Shown here: piece by piece, positions 6,510-14,167 of the stretch
How positions within the stretch are numbered: the stretch's first letter is position 1
Layout: the number at the start of each line of letters is the position of its first letter
Origin: an uncultured Acetatifactor sp.
GTDB taxonomy: Bacteria > Bacillota > Clostridia > Lachnospirales > Lachnospiraceae
Length of the DNA: 16,780 nucleotides
Assembly: GCA_910585615.1 (NCBI GenBank)
Contig: CAJUFO010000089.1
Coordinates: forward strand, 1 to 16,780
Reading direction: 5' to 3'
Translations under genes and position numbers: made by a program
The notes under the pieces: model-generated
Databases searched by the model: none
Told to the model about the DNA's origin: nothing
What the model saw: only the letters and a program-made list of their open reading frames with translations

Positions 6510-7541
6510 ATGGCAATTAAACATACCGCAATCAGCTATTACGGATTCAACTATGTGGAGCATGCGGAAAAGGACTTTCAGGAAATGGTTGAGCATGGCT
6601 GCGATACGGTCATCCTGGCAATCACGGAGTTCGATATGGATTTCTGGTTCCCCAGCATCAATGGGATTGTGAAAAAAGCGCATGAGATGGGACTTAGGGT
6701 GCTGGCGGATACCTGGGGCATCGGCAAATATTTCGGCGGCGAGCAGGTGAGCCTGTTCCTGCAGAACAACATCCACCACAGACAGGTGTCCGCGTATACG
6801 GGAGAGGCGCTGAATGCCGCATGCTTTAACACGAATTCTTTCCGGGACTACTTCGAGGGGCTCTGCATGAGGCTGGCGCGGGAGACAGAGGTGGACGGCT
6901 TTTTCTGGGATGAACCGCATTACGCATATCCGAAGTCCTATGCTTCCATTACCGGCGGGGCGGGAGATGACTGGGCGTGCCGCTGTCCGGAATGCATGGA
7001 GAAGTTCCAGGCTTACTATGGATATGAGATGCCGAAATTCATGAACGACGACGTGAAGCAGTTCCGCTGGAGGGAAGCCCTGAAGACCCTGGCAGATACG
7101 TCCAAGGCGCTAAAGGAGTACAATCCGGCCCTGGAAATTACCTGCTGCGTACATGCCACCATGAACACCTATTATGTGACGGAGCAGAGAGGGTATGACA
7201 ACTGGGAACTGGTGGCGGCCTGCCCGTATTTCGACGTATTCTCCACTACCATCATCAATTGGGCTTTGCCGGAGAGCTTTTTCAGGGATGTGACAGAGCG
7301 CACGGTAGCTATGGCGAAGAAATACGGCAAGGAGTCCGAGAGATGGCTCATGGGATACAATAAGTGCCCGGAAGATTACAGCCAGATTGCAAGGACGGTA
7401 GACTTATATGAGCGCCTGGGCGTAGACCGGCTGGGCACATGGACCTACAGGGGCGGTTATGGGACAACGGTAGCCGCGCCGGAACCTATGAAGCTCTGGG
7501 ATGCCATCGGAGCCAGCTATAACAGAGTATTGAAGAGATGA
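6510..7541 (+). CDS. Unassigned TIM-barrel-like protein, putative glycoside hydrolase with Cys cluster
   Basis: A 343-residue cytoplasmic protein that I cannot place in a named family. Several features suggest a glycosidase-like barrel: alternating strand-helix pattern from residue 32 (CDTVILAITEFDMDFW), GLRVLADTWG at 61-70, and the likely acid motif VDGFFWDEPHY with E135. Shortly after it comes a C-x-C-x2-C cluster (C157, C159, C162), with another cysteine at 105; GH42 beta-galactosidases carry a structural zinc site with this same C-x-C-x2-C spacing plus one upstream cysteine. At 343 aa it would be only the barrel, without the later GH42 domains. AGGAGG lies 8 bases before the ATG. It is the first gene of the operon and overlaps the next gene by ATGA. 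Role in oligosaccharide cleavage is inferred; a sugar epimerase or a non-catalytic barrel is also possible. Confidence 0.7.
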   Translation: MAIKHTAISYYGFNYVEHAEKDFQEMVEHGCDTVILAITEFDMDFWFPSINGIVKKAHEMGLRVLADTWGIGKYFGGEQVSLFLQNNIHHRQVSAYTGEALNAACFNTNSFRDYFEGLCMRLARETEVDGFFWDEPHYAYPKSYASITGGAGDDWACRCPECMEKFQAYYGYEMPKFMNDDVKQFRWREALKTLADTSKALKEYNPALEITCCVHATMNTYYVTEQRGYDNWELVAACPYFDVFSTTIINWALPESFFRDVTERTVAMAKKYGKESERWLMGYNKCPEDYSQIARTVDLYERLGVDRLGTWTYRGGYGTTVAAPEPMKLWDAIGASYNRVLKR

Positions 7542-8281
7542 ACGGATACATAGAGCGCGCAAAACAGCGTTTGGATGAGATTGAGCATACGCAGAGAGCA
7601 AACATAGAAAAGGCAGGGCGTCTTCTGGCCTCCGCCATTGAACAGGACAGATTGATTTATGTATTCGGAGCAGGGGGGCACACTTCTCTGGTGGCAGGCG
7701 AAATGTTCTTCCGCATCGGAGGGCTGGCCAATATCTATCCAATCGTGGAATACGGGCTGACCGCTTTGAGCCAGGCCCGGAAATTCATTCAGCTGGAGCG
7801 CTGCCTGGGGCTGGGGAGCTCCCTGGTGGCAGCCAGCGGAATCGGCCGGGGGGACGTGCTGCTCCTGTTCCATACCATCGGCGTCAATGCCTCCTGCATC
7901 CAGGCGGCCAGAGAGGCGAAAAGGCTGGGAGCGACAGTGATTGGGATTGCCAGTGACCGGTGGCAGGATGAGACTCCTGCGGATGCCCTCATCCGTTCCC
8001 CGGGCAAAGAAAACTTGCGGGATTTGGCTGATATTTACGTGAATGACTGCAATACAGTGGACGACGCGGTAGTGGGGCTCGAAGGAATGGAAGCGAAAGC
8101 AGGGCCGCTGTCGGGCATAGGGACTTTCGCCATCGCCCATATGCTGGAGCTTGCGGCTATGGAAGAATGCCTGAAACGGGGAGTCTGCCCGCCCGTGTGG
8201 GAGAACGCCAATACACCGGAGGGGGAGAGGCGCAATGGGGCTCTTATGGACAGATATTCCGGACGGGTACCGATGCTTTGA
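7538..8281 (+). CDS. SIS-domain protein (UPF0309-like), diverged copy
   Basis: A 247-residue cytoplasmic sugar-phosphate-isomerase-fold protein of the SIS/UPF0309 type. The Rossmann-like core starts at YVFGAGGHTS (residues 41-50) and continues through VAGEMFFRIGG; the second half includes LADIYVNDCN and a C-terminal helical part. Compared with the next gene, the first phosphosugar loop has one extra residue (GAGGHTS against GCGHSH), and the second loop reads FHTIG (111-115) where the neighbour keeps SSTSG. The phosphate-binding serines are therefore mostly missing, so this copy may bind a different ligand or serve as a partner subunit. The start overlaps the previous stop (ATGA). Likely role: isomerisation or binding of the released amino-sugar phosphate, by inference. 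Confidence 0.82.
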   Translation: MNGYIERAKQRLDEIEHTQRANIEKAGRLLASAIEQDRLIYVFGAGGHTSLVAGEMFFRIGGLANIYPIVEYGLTALSQARKFIQLERCLGLGSSLVAASGIGRGDVLLLFHTIGVNASCIQAAREAKRLGATVIGIASDRWQDETPADALIRSPGKENLRDLADIYVNDCNTVDDAVVGLEGMEAKAGPLSGIGTFAIAHMLELAAMEECLKRGVCPPVWENANTPEGERRNGALMDRYSGRVPML

Positions 8282-8299
8282 AAGGATAGGAGAAACAAT

Positions 8300-9031
8300 A
8301 TGCTGTATCAGAAATATCTGGAAGAGGTATGGGGAGTGCTTTCCGGGGTGGCGGAAAGCCAGCGGGAGAGCATTGTGGAGGCCGCCCGGGTGATTGCGGA
8401 TCGGATGGAGCGGGACGGCATGCTGTATGTGTTCGGCTGCGGGCATTCCCATCTCGTAGGAGAAGACCTTTTTTACAGGGCCGGCGGATCCGCGGCAGTG
8501 TGCGCCATGCTGGATTCCGATCTGATGCTCCATGGAGGCGCGGTCAAAAGCAGCTGTTATGAAAGGATGCCGGGGCTGGCAAAGCCGATATTTGAGAGAT
8601 ATGGACTGACCCAAAGGGATGTGCTGATGGTGTCTTCTACATCAGGCATAAACAGCGTTCCTGTGGAGATGGCCATCTGCGCCAGAGAGAAGGGGATTCC
8701 GGTCATCGCCATTGTTTCCATGGCCTATGCCAAGGATGAATCCAGGCATCCTGACGGCAGGAAGCTCCATGATGTGGCGGACATTGTCCTGGACAATGGG
8801 GTATGCCACGGGGACGCTGCGGTAGCCATAGAGGGCAGCGATATGCGGGTAGGGCCGGTCTCTACCATATCGAGCTGTATGATCGCCCAGAGCATCCTGG
8901 TGCAGGTAAATGAATTCTTGTGGGAGGACGGCGTGACGCCTCCGGTCTATGTAAGCGGAAACATTCCAGGAGGAGCCGATCGCAATCAGGCGCTGATTCA
9001 TCGATACCTGCCTCGGAACAGGCACTTGTAG
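8300..9031 (+). CDS. SIS-domain protein (UPF0309-like), canonical copy
   Basis: A 243-residue paralogue of the preceding gene. The phosphosugar-binding loops are intact: VFGCGHSHLVGEDLFYRAGG at residues 44-63 and SSTSGINS at 112-119. HDVADIVLDN at 157-166 and the following CHGDAAV are typical of the family. The SIS fold binds phosphorylated sugars and is found in isomerases (GmhA, GlmS), MurNAc-6-phosphate etherase (MurQ) and sugar-responsive regulators; no helix-turn-helix is attached here, so an enzyme is most likely. AGGAG stands 9 bases upstream of the ATG, 18 bases after the first copy. With the PfkB kinase downstream, it probably works on the intracellular sugar phosphate made from the imported glycan. 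The exact reaction is unknown. Confidence 0.85.
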   Translation: MLYQKYLEEVWGVLSGVAESQRESIVEAARVIADRMERDGMLYVFGCGHSHLVGEDLFYRAGGSAAVCAMLDSDLMLHGGAVKSSCYERMPGLAKPIFERYGLTQRDVLMVSSTSGINSVPVEMAICAREKGIPVIAIVSMAYAKDESRHPDGRKLHDVADIVLDNGVCHGDAAVAIEGSDMRVGPVSTISSCMIAQSILVQVNEFLWEDGVTPPVYVSGNIPGGADRNQALIHRYLPRNRHL

Positions 9032-9070
9032 ATTATGGCATGGAACCGAATTGAGGAGCAGAGGGGCACA

Positions 9071-10012
9071 ATGAATGAAGCTGTCATAAAAAAGGGCAAG
9101 GTCGCCGTGATAGGCCTTACGGGACAGTCGGCGTTTCTTCAGACGGAATATCTGCCCGGGCCGGGAGAGACGATTCCCTGTAGCGGATTGTTCTTTGAAC
9201 CCGGAGGAAAGGGGCACAATCAGGCCATTGCCTGCAGAAGGACAGGTGCCGGGACGCTGTTTATCGGCGCTGTGGGTTCGGATGCAAACGGGAAGGCCTG
9301 CAGGACGGCCCTGGGGCAGGAGGGGATTGAGCTCTGCCTCATGGAAAAAGAGTCCCCTACTGCCTTTGCCGTGATAACTACCGCCAGGGATGGGGAAAAT
9401 ATGGTAGAGGTCTATGGCGGAGCGGCATTAGGATTGGGAGCGGAGGATTTAAAAAGCGGAAAGGTGCGGGGCGCCATTCAGGAATGCGATTACCTGCTGC
9501 TTCAGAATGAACTCCAGGGGGAATGCCTGAGGACAGCCATCGACATAGCACAGGAGAGCGGCGTACCGGTGATTCTGAATCCTGCGCCCGCCCGAAATTT
9601 GGAGCCGTCCCTTTTGTCCAGATGCCGGATCGTCACACCGAATTACGGGGAGGCGAAAGAACTGGCGGGTTTTGGGCCTGAGGAGGAGCCGTCCCCAGAG
9701 GAGCTGGCCGGATTCTTTCGGAGAAGCCGGATTGAAAATACCATGATTACCATGGGCGGCAGGGGGGTTCTTCTCATAACGGATTCCCGGTGCGAGATGA
9801 TACCGGCGTTTTCCGCAGGCCCTGTGGTGGATACCACAGGAGCGGGCGACACGTTCAATGGTGTCCTGGCAGGTATGCTGTCGGGCGGCGCGCCTCTGGA
9901 GCAGGCGATTCTGACAGCAGTTACGGCCGCGGGAATCAGCGTCACCAGACCCGGCGCGGCAGGGAGCATACCTGATATGGGGGAGATTCTGGAGAGGCAG
10001 TTGGACCAATGA
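9071..10012 (+). CDS. PfkB-family (ribokinase-like) sugar kinase
   Basis: A 313-residue cytoplasmic kinase that transfers the ATP gamma-phosphate to a sugar hydroxyl. The N-terminal signature GGKGHNQA is at residues 45-52, NPAPA at 170-174, TPNYGEA at 189-195 and the C-terminal signature DTTGAGDTFNG at 254-264 with catalytic aspartate D260. These features are closest to ribokinase, but PfkB members also phosphorylate fructose, tagatose-6-phosphate, inosine, 2-keto-3-deoxygluconate and N-acetylhexosamines, so the name rbsK is not given. ATG 9071 is chosen because GAGGGG precedes it; the upstream in-frame ATG at 9035 has no ribosome binding site. The stop overlaps an in-frame ATG of the GH20-like gene. 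In this operon the substrate is probably the monosaccharide released by the glycosidases, or a product of the SIS proteins. Confidence 0.92.
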   Translation: MNEAVIKKGKVAVIGLTGQSAFLQTEYLPGPGETIPCSGLFFEPGGKGHNQAIACRRTGAGTLFIGAVGSDANGKACRTALGQEGIELCLMEKESPTAFAVITTARDGENMVEVYGGAALGLGAEDLKSGKVRGAIQECDYLLLQNELQGECLRTAIDIAQESGVPVILNPAPARNLEPSLLSRCRIVTPNYGEAKELAGFGPEEEPSPEELAGFFRRSRIENTMITMGGRGVLLITDSRCEMIPAFSAGPVVDTTGAGDTFNGVLAGMLSGGAPLEQAILTAVTAAGISVTRPGAAGSIPDMGEILERQLDQ

Positions 10013-10020
10013 AAACAAGG

Positions 10021-10043
10021 GCTGCCGGAAACAATCCGGTAGC
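10021..10043 (+). other. Intercistronic RNA hairpin before the GH20-like gene
   Basis: GCTGCCGGA and TCCGGTAGC form a 9-bp stem (one G-U pair) around the loop AACAA. It starts 9 bases after the kinase stop and ends 13 bases before the AGGAGG of the next gene. There is no T run, so it is not a terminator; it could modulate mRNA processing or ribosome access. Confidence 0.45.
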
Positions 10044-10068
10044 CGTGATATGGGAGGAGGAGATTATT

Positions 10069-11559
10069 ATGTATCTGCAGCATTTGTATCCGGTGCCGGA
10101 GAAGATTGCCACAGGAGACGGCTGTTTTGCATTCGGCGCGGAACTGGCCATGGAGACGGACGCCTGTCTGGAAATGGCAGAACAGGAGCGCATACGGACA
10201 TTGTTCTATCAGTTCACCTGCACTGCCTCCACGCTGAAGCTTTCCACAAAAGACAGCGCGAAGGAGGAGATTCACGCGGTTCTCCACACGGGAAGGGGGG
10301 ATTCCCTGGAGCAGGCAGGAAACCTGGACAGCAGCGGCGGCTATCGGATTCAGGTTCTGCCGGATATGATTACGATAGCGGCTAAGGACAGCAAGACCTT
10401 CGTAGACGCTTTTACCACACTGGTTCAGCTCATTGAGCCGGAAGACCTTTCGGAAGGCGGGGAGAGGTTTCTGGTGCGGAGCGTAGAGATTCAGGATAAG
10501 GCGGCCATGTCGTTTCGGTGCATCCACCTGTGCGTGTTTCCGGAGACCAGGCCCCTGGATCTGCAGAAGGCGATCCGCCTTGCCGGTTTCCTGAAATTTA
10601 CCCATGTGATTCTGGAATTCTGGGGCATGTATCCTTACAAGAGCCTGCCGGAGCTGGCCTGGAAGGACAGGGCATACAGCCTGGATACAATCCGGGAGCT
10701 GGTGACAGAGATACGCTCCTTTGGGATGGAGCCGGTTCCCATGCTCAACCATCTGGGGCATGCCGCTCAATGCCGTGCGGGCAGGGGCCGTCACGTAGTG
10801 CTGGATCAGGCGCCCAGATATGCCATGCTCTTTGAGCCGGACGGCTGGACCTGGTGCACCTCTAACCCGGACACCTACAAGCTGCTGGGCAATCTGCGCA
10901 GTGAGCTTATGGAAACCTTTGGACAGGGGAGCTATTTCCATCTGGGCTTCGATGAGGCGTATTCCTTTGCCACCTGCCCGAAATGTGCCAGGGAGCAGGA
11001 GGAGGGAAGGTTCCTGGCAGAATTCATCAATCGGCTGGCAGCAGACCTGAGAAAGGAGGGCCGGCGCTCCATCATATGGCATGACGAATTCCTGGCCTCC
11101 AAGGACTGGCCGGAGAAGATTGTGGCCAATGGGGATCGCCTCCACAAAACGGCTGACGGTATCGCGCATCTGGATAAGGATGTCATTATCGCAGACTGGC
11201 AATATTATGACGGATTTCCAGGGGGAGAGCCCACGGCGGAATATTTCATGAAAAAAGGGTTCGACGTGCTGCTGTGTCCGTGGAACGAGGCCGAAAATGT
11301 GAGGAATCTCTGCAATACCACAAAACGTCTGGGCGCTATGGGGATGATTATGACGACCTGGCAGGCCCTGCCCGCATATCTGCGCATCATGCCGGATGTG
11401 GCAGTCATGATGTGGGACGCGGTGCTCAGGGAAGAGTCTCCCAGGCTTCCGGCTACGGAGACGGCGGCGCTTCTGCGGAAGCTCATAACCGGCACGAAGA
11501 ATTTCGAGGATGTAGGCTGGATTCAACCGGAGGTCTATCCCTTTGAAGCTGGTGTTTAG
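10069..11559 (+). CDS. GH20-like beta-N-acetylhexosaminidase
   Basis: Putative cytoplasmic exo-beta-hexosaminidase of 496 aa, releasing terminal beta-linked GlcNAc or GalNAc. The barrel carries the GH20 catalytic pair in YFHLGFDEAY (D295-E296), where Asp polarises the substrate acetamido group and Glu is the acid/base. A CPKC motif follows at 303-306, as in a subset of bacterial GH20-like proteins. EFWGMYPYKSLPELAW (about 183-198) and VPMLNHLGH (223-231) fit barrel strands lining the active site. The N-terminal 150 residues resemble the small alpha/beta domain that precedes the GH20 barrel. ATG 10069 is chosen for AGGAGG 8 bases upstream; an ATG at 10009, overlapping the kinase stop (ATGA), would add 20 residues. 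No signal peptide, so it should act on imported glycans. Identity of the hexosamine is not settled. Confidence 0.8.
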   Translation: MYLQHLYPVPEKIATGDGCFAFGAELAMETDACLEMAEQERIRTLFYQFTCTASTLKLSTKDSAKEEIHAVLHTGRGDSLEQAGNLDSSGGYRIQVLPDMITIAAKDSKTFVDAFTTLVQLIEPEDLSEGGERFLVRSVEIQDKAAMSFRCIHLCVFPETRPLDLQKAIRLAGFLKFTHVILEFWGMYPYKSLPELAWKDRAYSLDTIRELVTEIRSFGMEPVPMLNHLGHAAQCRAGRGRHVVLDQAPRYAMLFEPDGWTWCTSNPDTYKLLGNLRSELMETFGQGSYFHLGFDEAYSFATCPKCAREQEEGRFLAEFINRLAADLRKEGRRSIIWHDEFLASKDWPEKIVANGDRLHKTADGIAHLDKDVIIADWQYYDGFPGGEPTAEYFMKKGFDVLLCPWNEAENVRNLCNTTKRLGAMGMIMTTWQALPAYLRIMPDVAVMMWDAVLREESPRLPATETAALLRKLITGTKNFEDVGWIQPEVYPFEAGV

Positions 11560-11603
11560 GGTAATATGTATGTAAATACTTATTATAAACGGCAGGATCA
11601 TGT

Positions 11604-11615
11604 TGTAAATTTACA
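11604..11615. promoter_or_regulatory. Palindrome TGTAAATTTACA upstream of the binding-protein gene
   Basis: A perfect 12-bp palindrome lies in the 82-base gap between the GH20-like gene and the solute-binding-protein gene, 26 bases before the ATG. TGTAAAT also occurs at 11571-11577, exactly 33 bp (about three helical turns) upstream. It may be an operator or part of an internal promoter, but I see no good -35/-10 pair here, so this stays tentative. Confidence 0.35.
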
Positions 11616-11641
11616 TTTAGTTAAGAAGGAGGAAGGTATTT

Positions 11642-13150
11642 ATGAAGAAAAAATTGTTAAGCGTGTTGTTGTGTGTCAGTATGCTGACAGCCATGATTAC
11701 AGGGTGCGGCAAAGACCAGCCCCCCGGCAATGAGGGCAGTTCTGAACAGTCGTCGGAGTCCTCTGCCGTCCAGGAAGAGAGCAAAGAGGAGGCCGAAGAA
11801 TCGGAGGAAGGATTAAAGGTAGAGGCTGCGGTGGTAACCACATCGGGATATGAAATCAATACAGACCTGGATTTGGAGACGGAGGTCACGCTGGACATTG
11901 TAGGGCCAGCGCTGTTCCAGAATGAGAATGAGACCACGGATTTGGTCTCCGGACTGGTAAAGCCCGGATATAGCGTGATTGCCGATCGCTGGAACGAGCT
12001 TTATCCCAATGTGAAGCTGAATTTCAACATCTGTCCATGGTCAGACTGGCAGAGTTCCATTACCACAGCCTGTCTGGATGGCAATGCGGACGTAATCATG
12101 CACGGAGCCACCATGATTGACCTGACAGAGGATCTCGCGCCATATATTGAGGCGGATTCCGGATATCGGGATAAGATATACGTGCTGGCCACCAGGAGGA
12201 CCACGGAAAAACCAAGTGAATGGAAGGTCAGCGGCATCTCCGGTTATACGGCACCGTGGGTGGTCTGGGTCGATGTGGAGAAATTCAAGGCCATGGGCGT
12301 AGAACTTCCGAGCGACGACTGGACCATTGAAGAATTCATGGACATTGCACAGCGGATGACAGGGAAGAATCCGGACACCGGAGAGGATATCTGGGGAATG
12401 CAGATGTACTCGTCGGGCGGCGGCAACCTGTTCTTTAACTACATGCTCTTCGCTTACATCCATGGCGCGCAGACCTTTGTATACGGCGACACTCTGGCTG
12501 ACTGCCAGGTGAACTTCGACTCGCCTGAAGCGATTCAGGCCTTCCAGACCATCGCGGATCTGGCGCAGTGCGAGAGCCCGGAGGTGCGTGAGGGCGTGGC
12601 GGTATCCGGTACGCTGGATGGGACCAACAACTGGGCGATGATCATGAAGAACACACCCATTGCAGATTATCTGCAGATTAAGGAGCTGGGACTGACGGAC
12701 AAGTACAAAATCTACAATGCCCCTGTCATTTCCACCGGAGAATATAAAGGCATCCCCAGCCCCTATTTCGGGGATGAAAACCTGGCCATGTATAAAGATT
12801 CCGACGCAAAAGAATGGGTATGGGAATTCATCAAATTCATGACCACTGATGAAGTGGCTACCCAATGGATAGTCGACAACCTGATATATCCCAATAATAA
12901 GGAAGCTATCGACGCGGTGATGGAGATTATCGATGAGAGGACGGCGGATGTCATGAACCGCGCCATGTCCACTATGCCGGAAAATTTCAACGGCTCCACC
13001 AACGATAACTTCAACAATGTAAGCTTTGGTTCCGTCACGGCGAATCTGACCACAGCTGTGGACGATGTAATCAATGGCAGACAGACGGCGGAAGAAGCGG
13101 CTGAGTTCATGCAGGGTACCGTGGAAGAATTCTTGAGCATCTCGCAGTAA
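11642..13150 (+). CDS. Sugar ABC transporter solute-binding lipoprotein (CUT1 type)
   Basis: Extracellular sugar-binding lipoprotein, 502 aa, that captures the oligosaccharide and delivers it to the two permeases. The signal peptide MKKKLLSVLLCVSMLTAMITGC ends in the lipobox I-T-G-C with lipidated cysteine C22, so it is tethered to the outer face of the membrane. An acidic, serine/glutamate-rich linker spans about 23-60. The rest is a family-1-type binding protein: DRWNELYPNVKLNFNICPW, then ADVIMHGATMIDLTEDLAPYI and a ligand cleft region WVVWVDVEKFKAMGVELP. AAGGAGGAAGG lies just before the ATG. A stem-loop after the gene suggests it is made in excess of the permeases. The ligand is likely a hexosamine-containing oligosaccharide, inferred from the neighbouring hydrolases. 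Confidence 0.92.
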   Translation: MKKKLLSVLLCVSMLTAMITGCGKDQPPGNEGSSEQSSESSAVQEESKEEAEESEEGLKVEAAVVTTSGYEINTDLDLETEVTLDIVGPALFQNENETTDLVSGLVKPGYSVIADRWNELYPNVKLNFNICPWSDWQSSITTACLDGNADVIMHGATMIDLTEDLAPYIEADSGYRDKIYVLATRRTTEKPSEWKVSGISGYTAPWVVWVDVEKFKAMGVELPSDDWTIEEFMDIAQRMTGKNPDTGEDIWGMQMYSSGGGNLFFNYMLFAYIHGAQTFVYGDTLADCQVNFDSPEAIQAFQTIADLAQCESPEVREGVAVSGTLDGTNNWAMIMKNTPIADYLQIKELGLTDKYKIYNAPVISTGEYKGIPSPYFGDENLAMYKDSDAKEWVWEFIKFMTTDEVATQWIVDNLIYPNNKEAIDAVMEIIDERTADVMNRAMSTMPENFNGSTNDNFNNVSFGSVTANLTTAVDDVINGRQTAEEAAEFMQGTVEEFLSISQ

Positions 13151-13183
13151 TCTGAATGATAAGTAAAATATTGTCACATTCAG

Positions 13184-13216
13184 GAAAGAGAAGGTGCTCT
13201 TTGGCCTTCTCCTTTC
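13184..13216 (+). other. Intercistronic stem-loop between binding protein and permeases
   Basis: GAAAGAGAAGG (13184-13194) pairs with CCTTCTCCTTTC (13205-13216), 11 bp with a single bulged base, around a 10-base loop. It lies 33 bases after the binding-protein stop. There is no T run after it, so partial termination or 3'-end protection of the upstream message is more likely than a full stop. Such structures commonly let binding proteins accumulate above their permeases. Confidence 0.55.
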
Positions 13217-13246
13217 TTGACAAAAGAGGTTGCGACAGGGGGTAAT

Positions 13247-14167
13247 ATGAAAAGTAATGTAAAACGATGGAAGCGCTTCAAGAATGATATGACCTGGTAT
13301 TCCTTCATTATTGTATCCCTGCTGGTTCTGCTCATATTTACTTATCTCCCTACCATGGCTACGGTTTATTTTTCTTTCACCAACATGGGTACTTATGGGA
13401 CAGAGTATAAAATGGTAGGTCTCAAGAATTACACCGTTCTGCTGGAATCCAAGTCTTTTCTGAACGCTTTTAAAAATACAATCCTGCTGGCTGTCTACAG
13501 TCTGGTGAAGATTCCGCTGGGATTTCTGCTGGCTTATGCAATCAACAGCTTGGGGAGGACTCCCAGGCAGACCTTTTTCCGCATCATGTTCTACATTCCA
13601 AGCATCATAACAGGCGTGAGCGTCATCCTGGTGTTCCAGTATGTGCTCCGCGGAAATGGCGGCCTTTTGAACAACCTGCTGTCGAAGCTCCTGAGGCATG
13701 AGGTTACGACCGGCTGGCTTTCCGACCCGGCCATATCCCATCTGGGAGTGACCATTTTGAATGTATGGATGGAGATTGGCTATTTCATGCTCATGTGTCT
13801 GGCAAGCCTGCAGTCGATACCTACGGAAATCTACGACGCGGCGGTAGTGGACGGGGCGAATGGCCTGCAGAAAATGGTCTATATCACGATACCGCAGATG
13901 AAGTCCTGTTTTTCCTTCCTGCTGGTCACCTGTATGATTGGCGGGTTTGCCAGATTCACGGATCTGTACATCATTGGCGGAAGCACCACTGCGGGACGCC
14001 CTTCGGGTACGCTGCAGTCCCTGCTGATGTATATCTATCAGTACAGCTTTGAGTCGCCTCAGTATGGCTTGTCCTCGGCAGGTTCCGTGATTCTATCTAT
14101 CATAACGCTGATTTTCACTTTGGTGAATGTGAAGCTGTCGGGATTCCTAAAGGAGGACAACGGATGA
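13247..14167 (+). CDS. Sugar ABC transporter permease (MalF/LplB type)
   Basis: Membrane subunit of a CUT1 sugar importer, 306 aa, with six hydrophobic spans, the first at about residues 18-40. The EAA loop that docks the ATPase is at 194-219 (EIYDAAVVDGANGLQKMVYITIPQ), matching the consensus with conserved glycine and IP. ATG 13247 is chosen with AGGGGGT just upstream and because the protein then starts with a normal basic MKSNVKRWKR end; a TTG start 30 bases earlier is possible but lacks a ribosome binding site. Its stop overlaps the start of the partner permease (ATGA). No nucleotide-binding protein is encoded beside it. Confidence 0.93.
   Translation: MKSNVKRWKRFKNDMTWYSFIIVSLLVLLIFTYLPTMATVYFSFTNMGTYGTEYKMVGLKNYTVLLESKSFLNAFKNTILLAVYSLVKIPLGFLLAYAINSLGRTPRQTFFRIMFYIPSIITGVSVILVFQYVLRGNGGLLNNLLSKLLRHEVTTGWLSDPAISHLGVTILNVWMEIGYFMLMCLASLQSIPTEIYDAAVVDGANGLQKMVYITIPQMKSCFSFLLVTCMIGGFARFTDLYIIGGSTTAGRPSGTLQSLLMYIYQYSFESPQYGLSSAGSVILSIITLIFTLVNVKLSGFLKEDNG

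Noticed and set aside
9643..11601. 652-codon open frame on the minus strand
   Set aside because: It lies antisense to the kinase and GH20-like genes, which have clear family motifs; composition (many His, Gln, Arg, Pro) is typical of a shadow frame, and no ribosome binding site or recognisable domain is present.
13217..13248. Perfect TTGACA as a -35 of an internal promoter for the permeases
   Set aside because: The only -10-like sequence (TAATAT) is 20 bp away and overlaps the ATG start codon, which would leave no leader or ribosome binding site.
12041..13741. 566-codon open frame on the minus strand
   Set aside because: Antisense to the solute-binding protein and permease genes, which are certain; no domain recognised.
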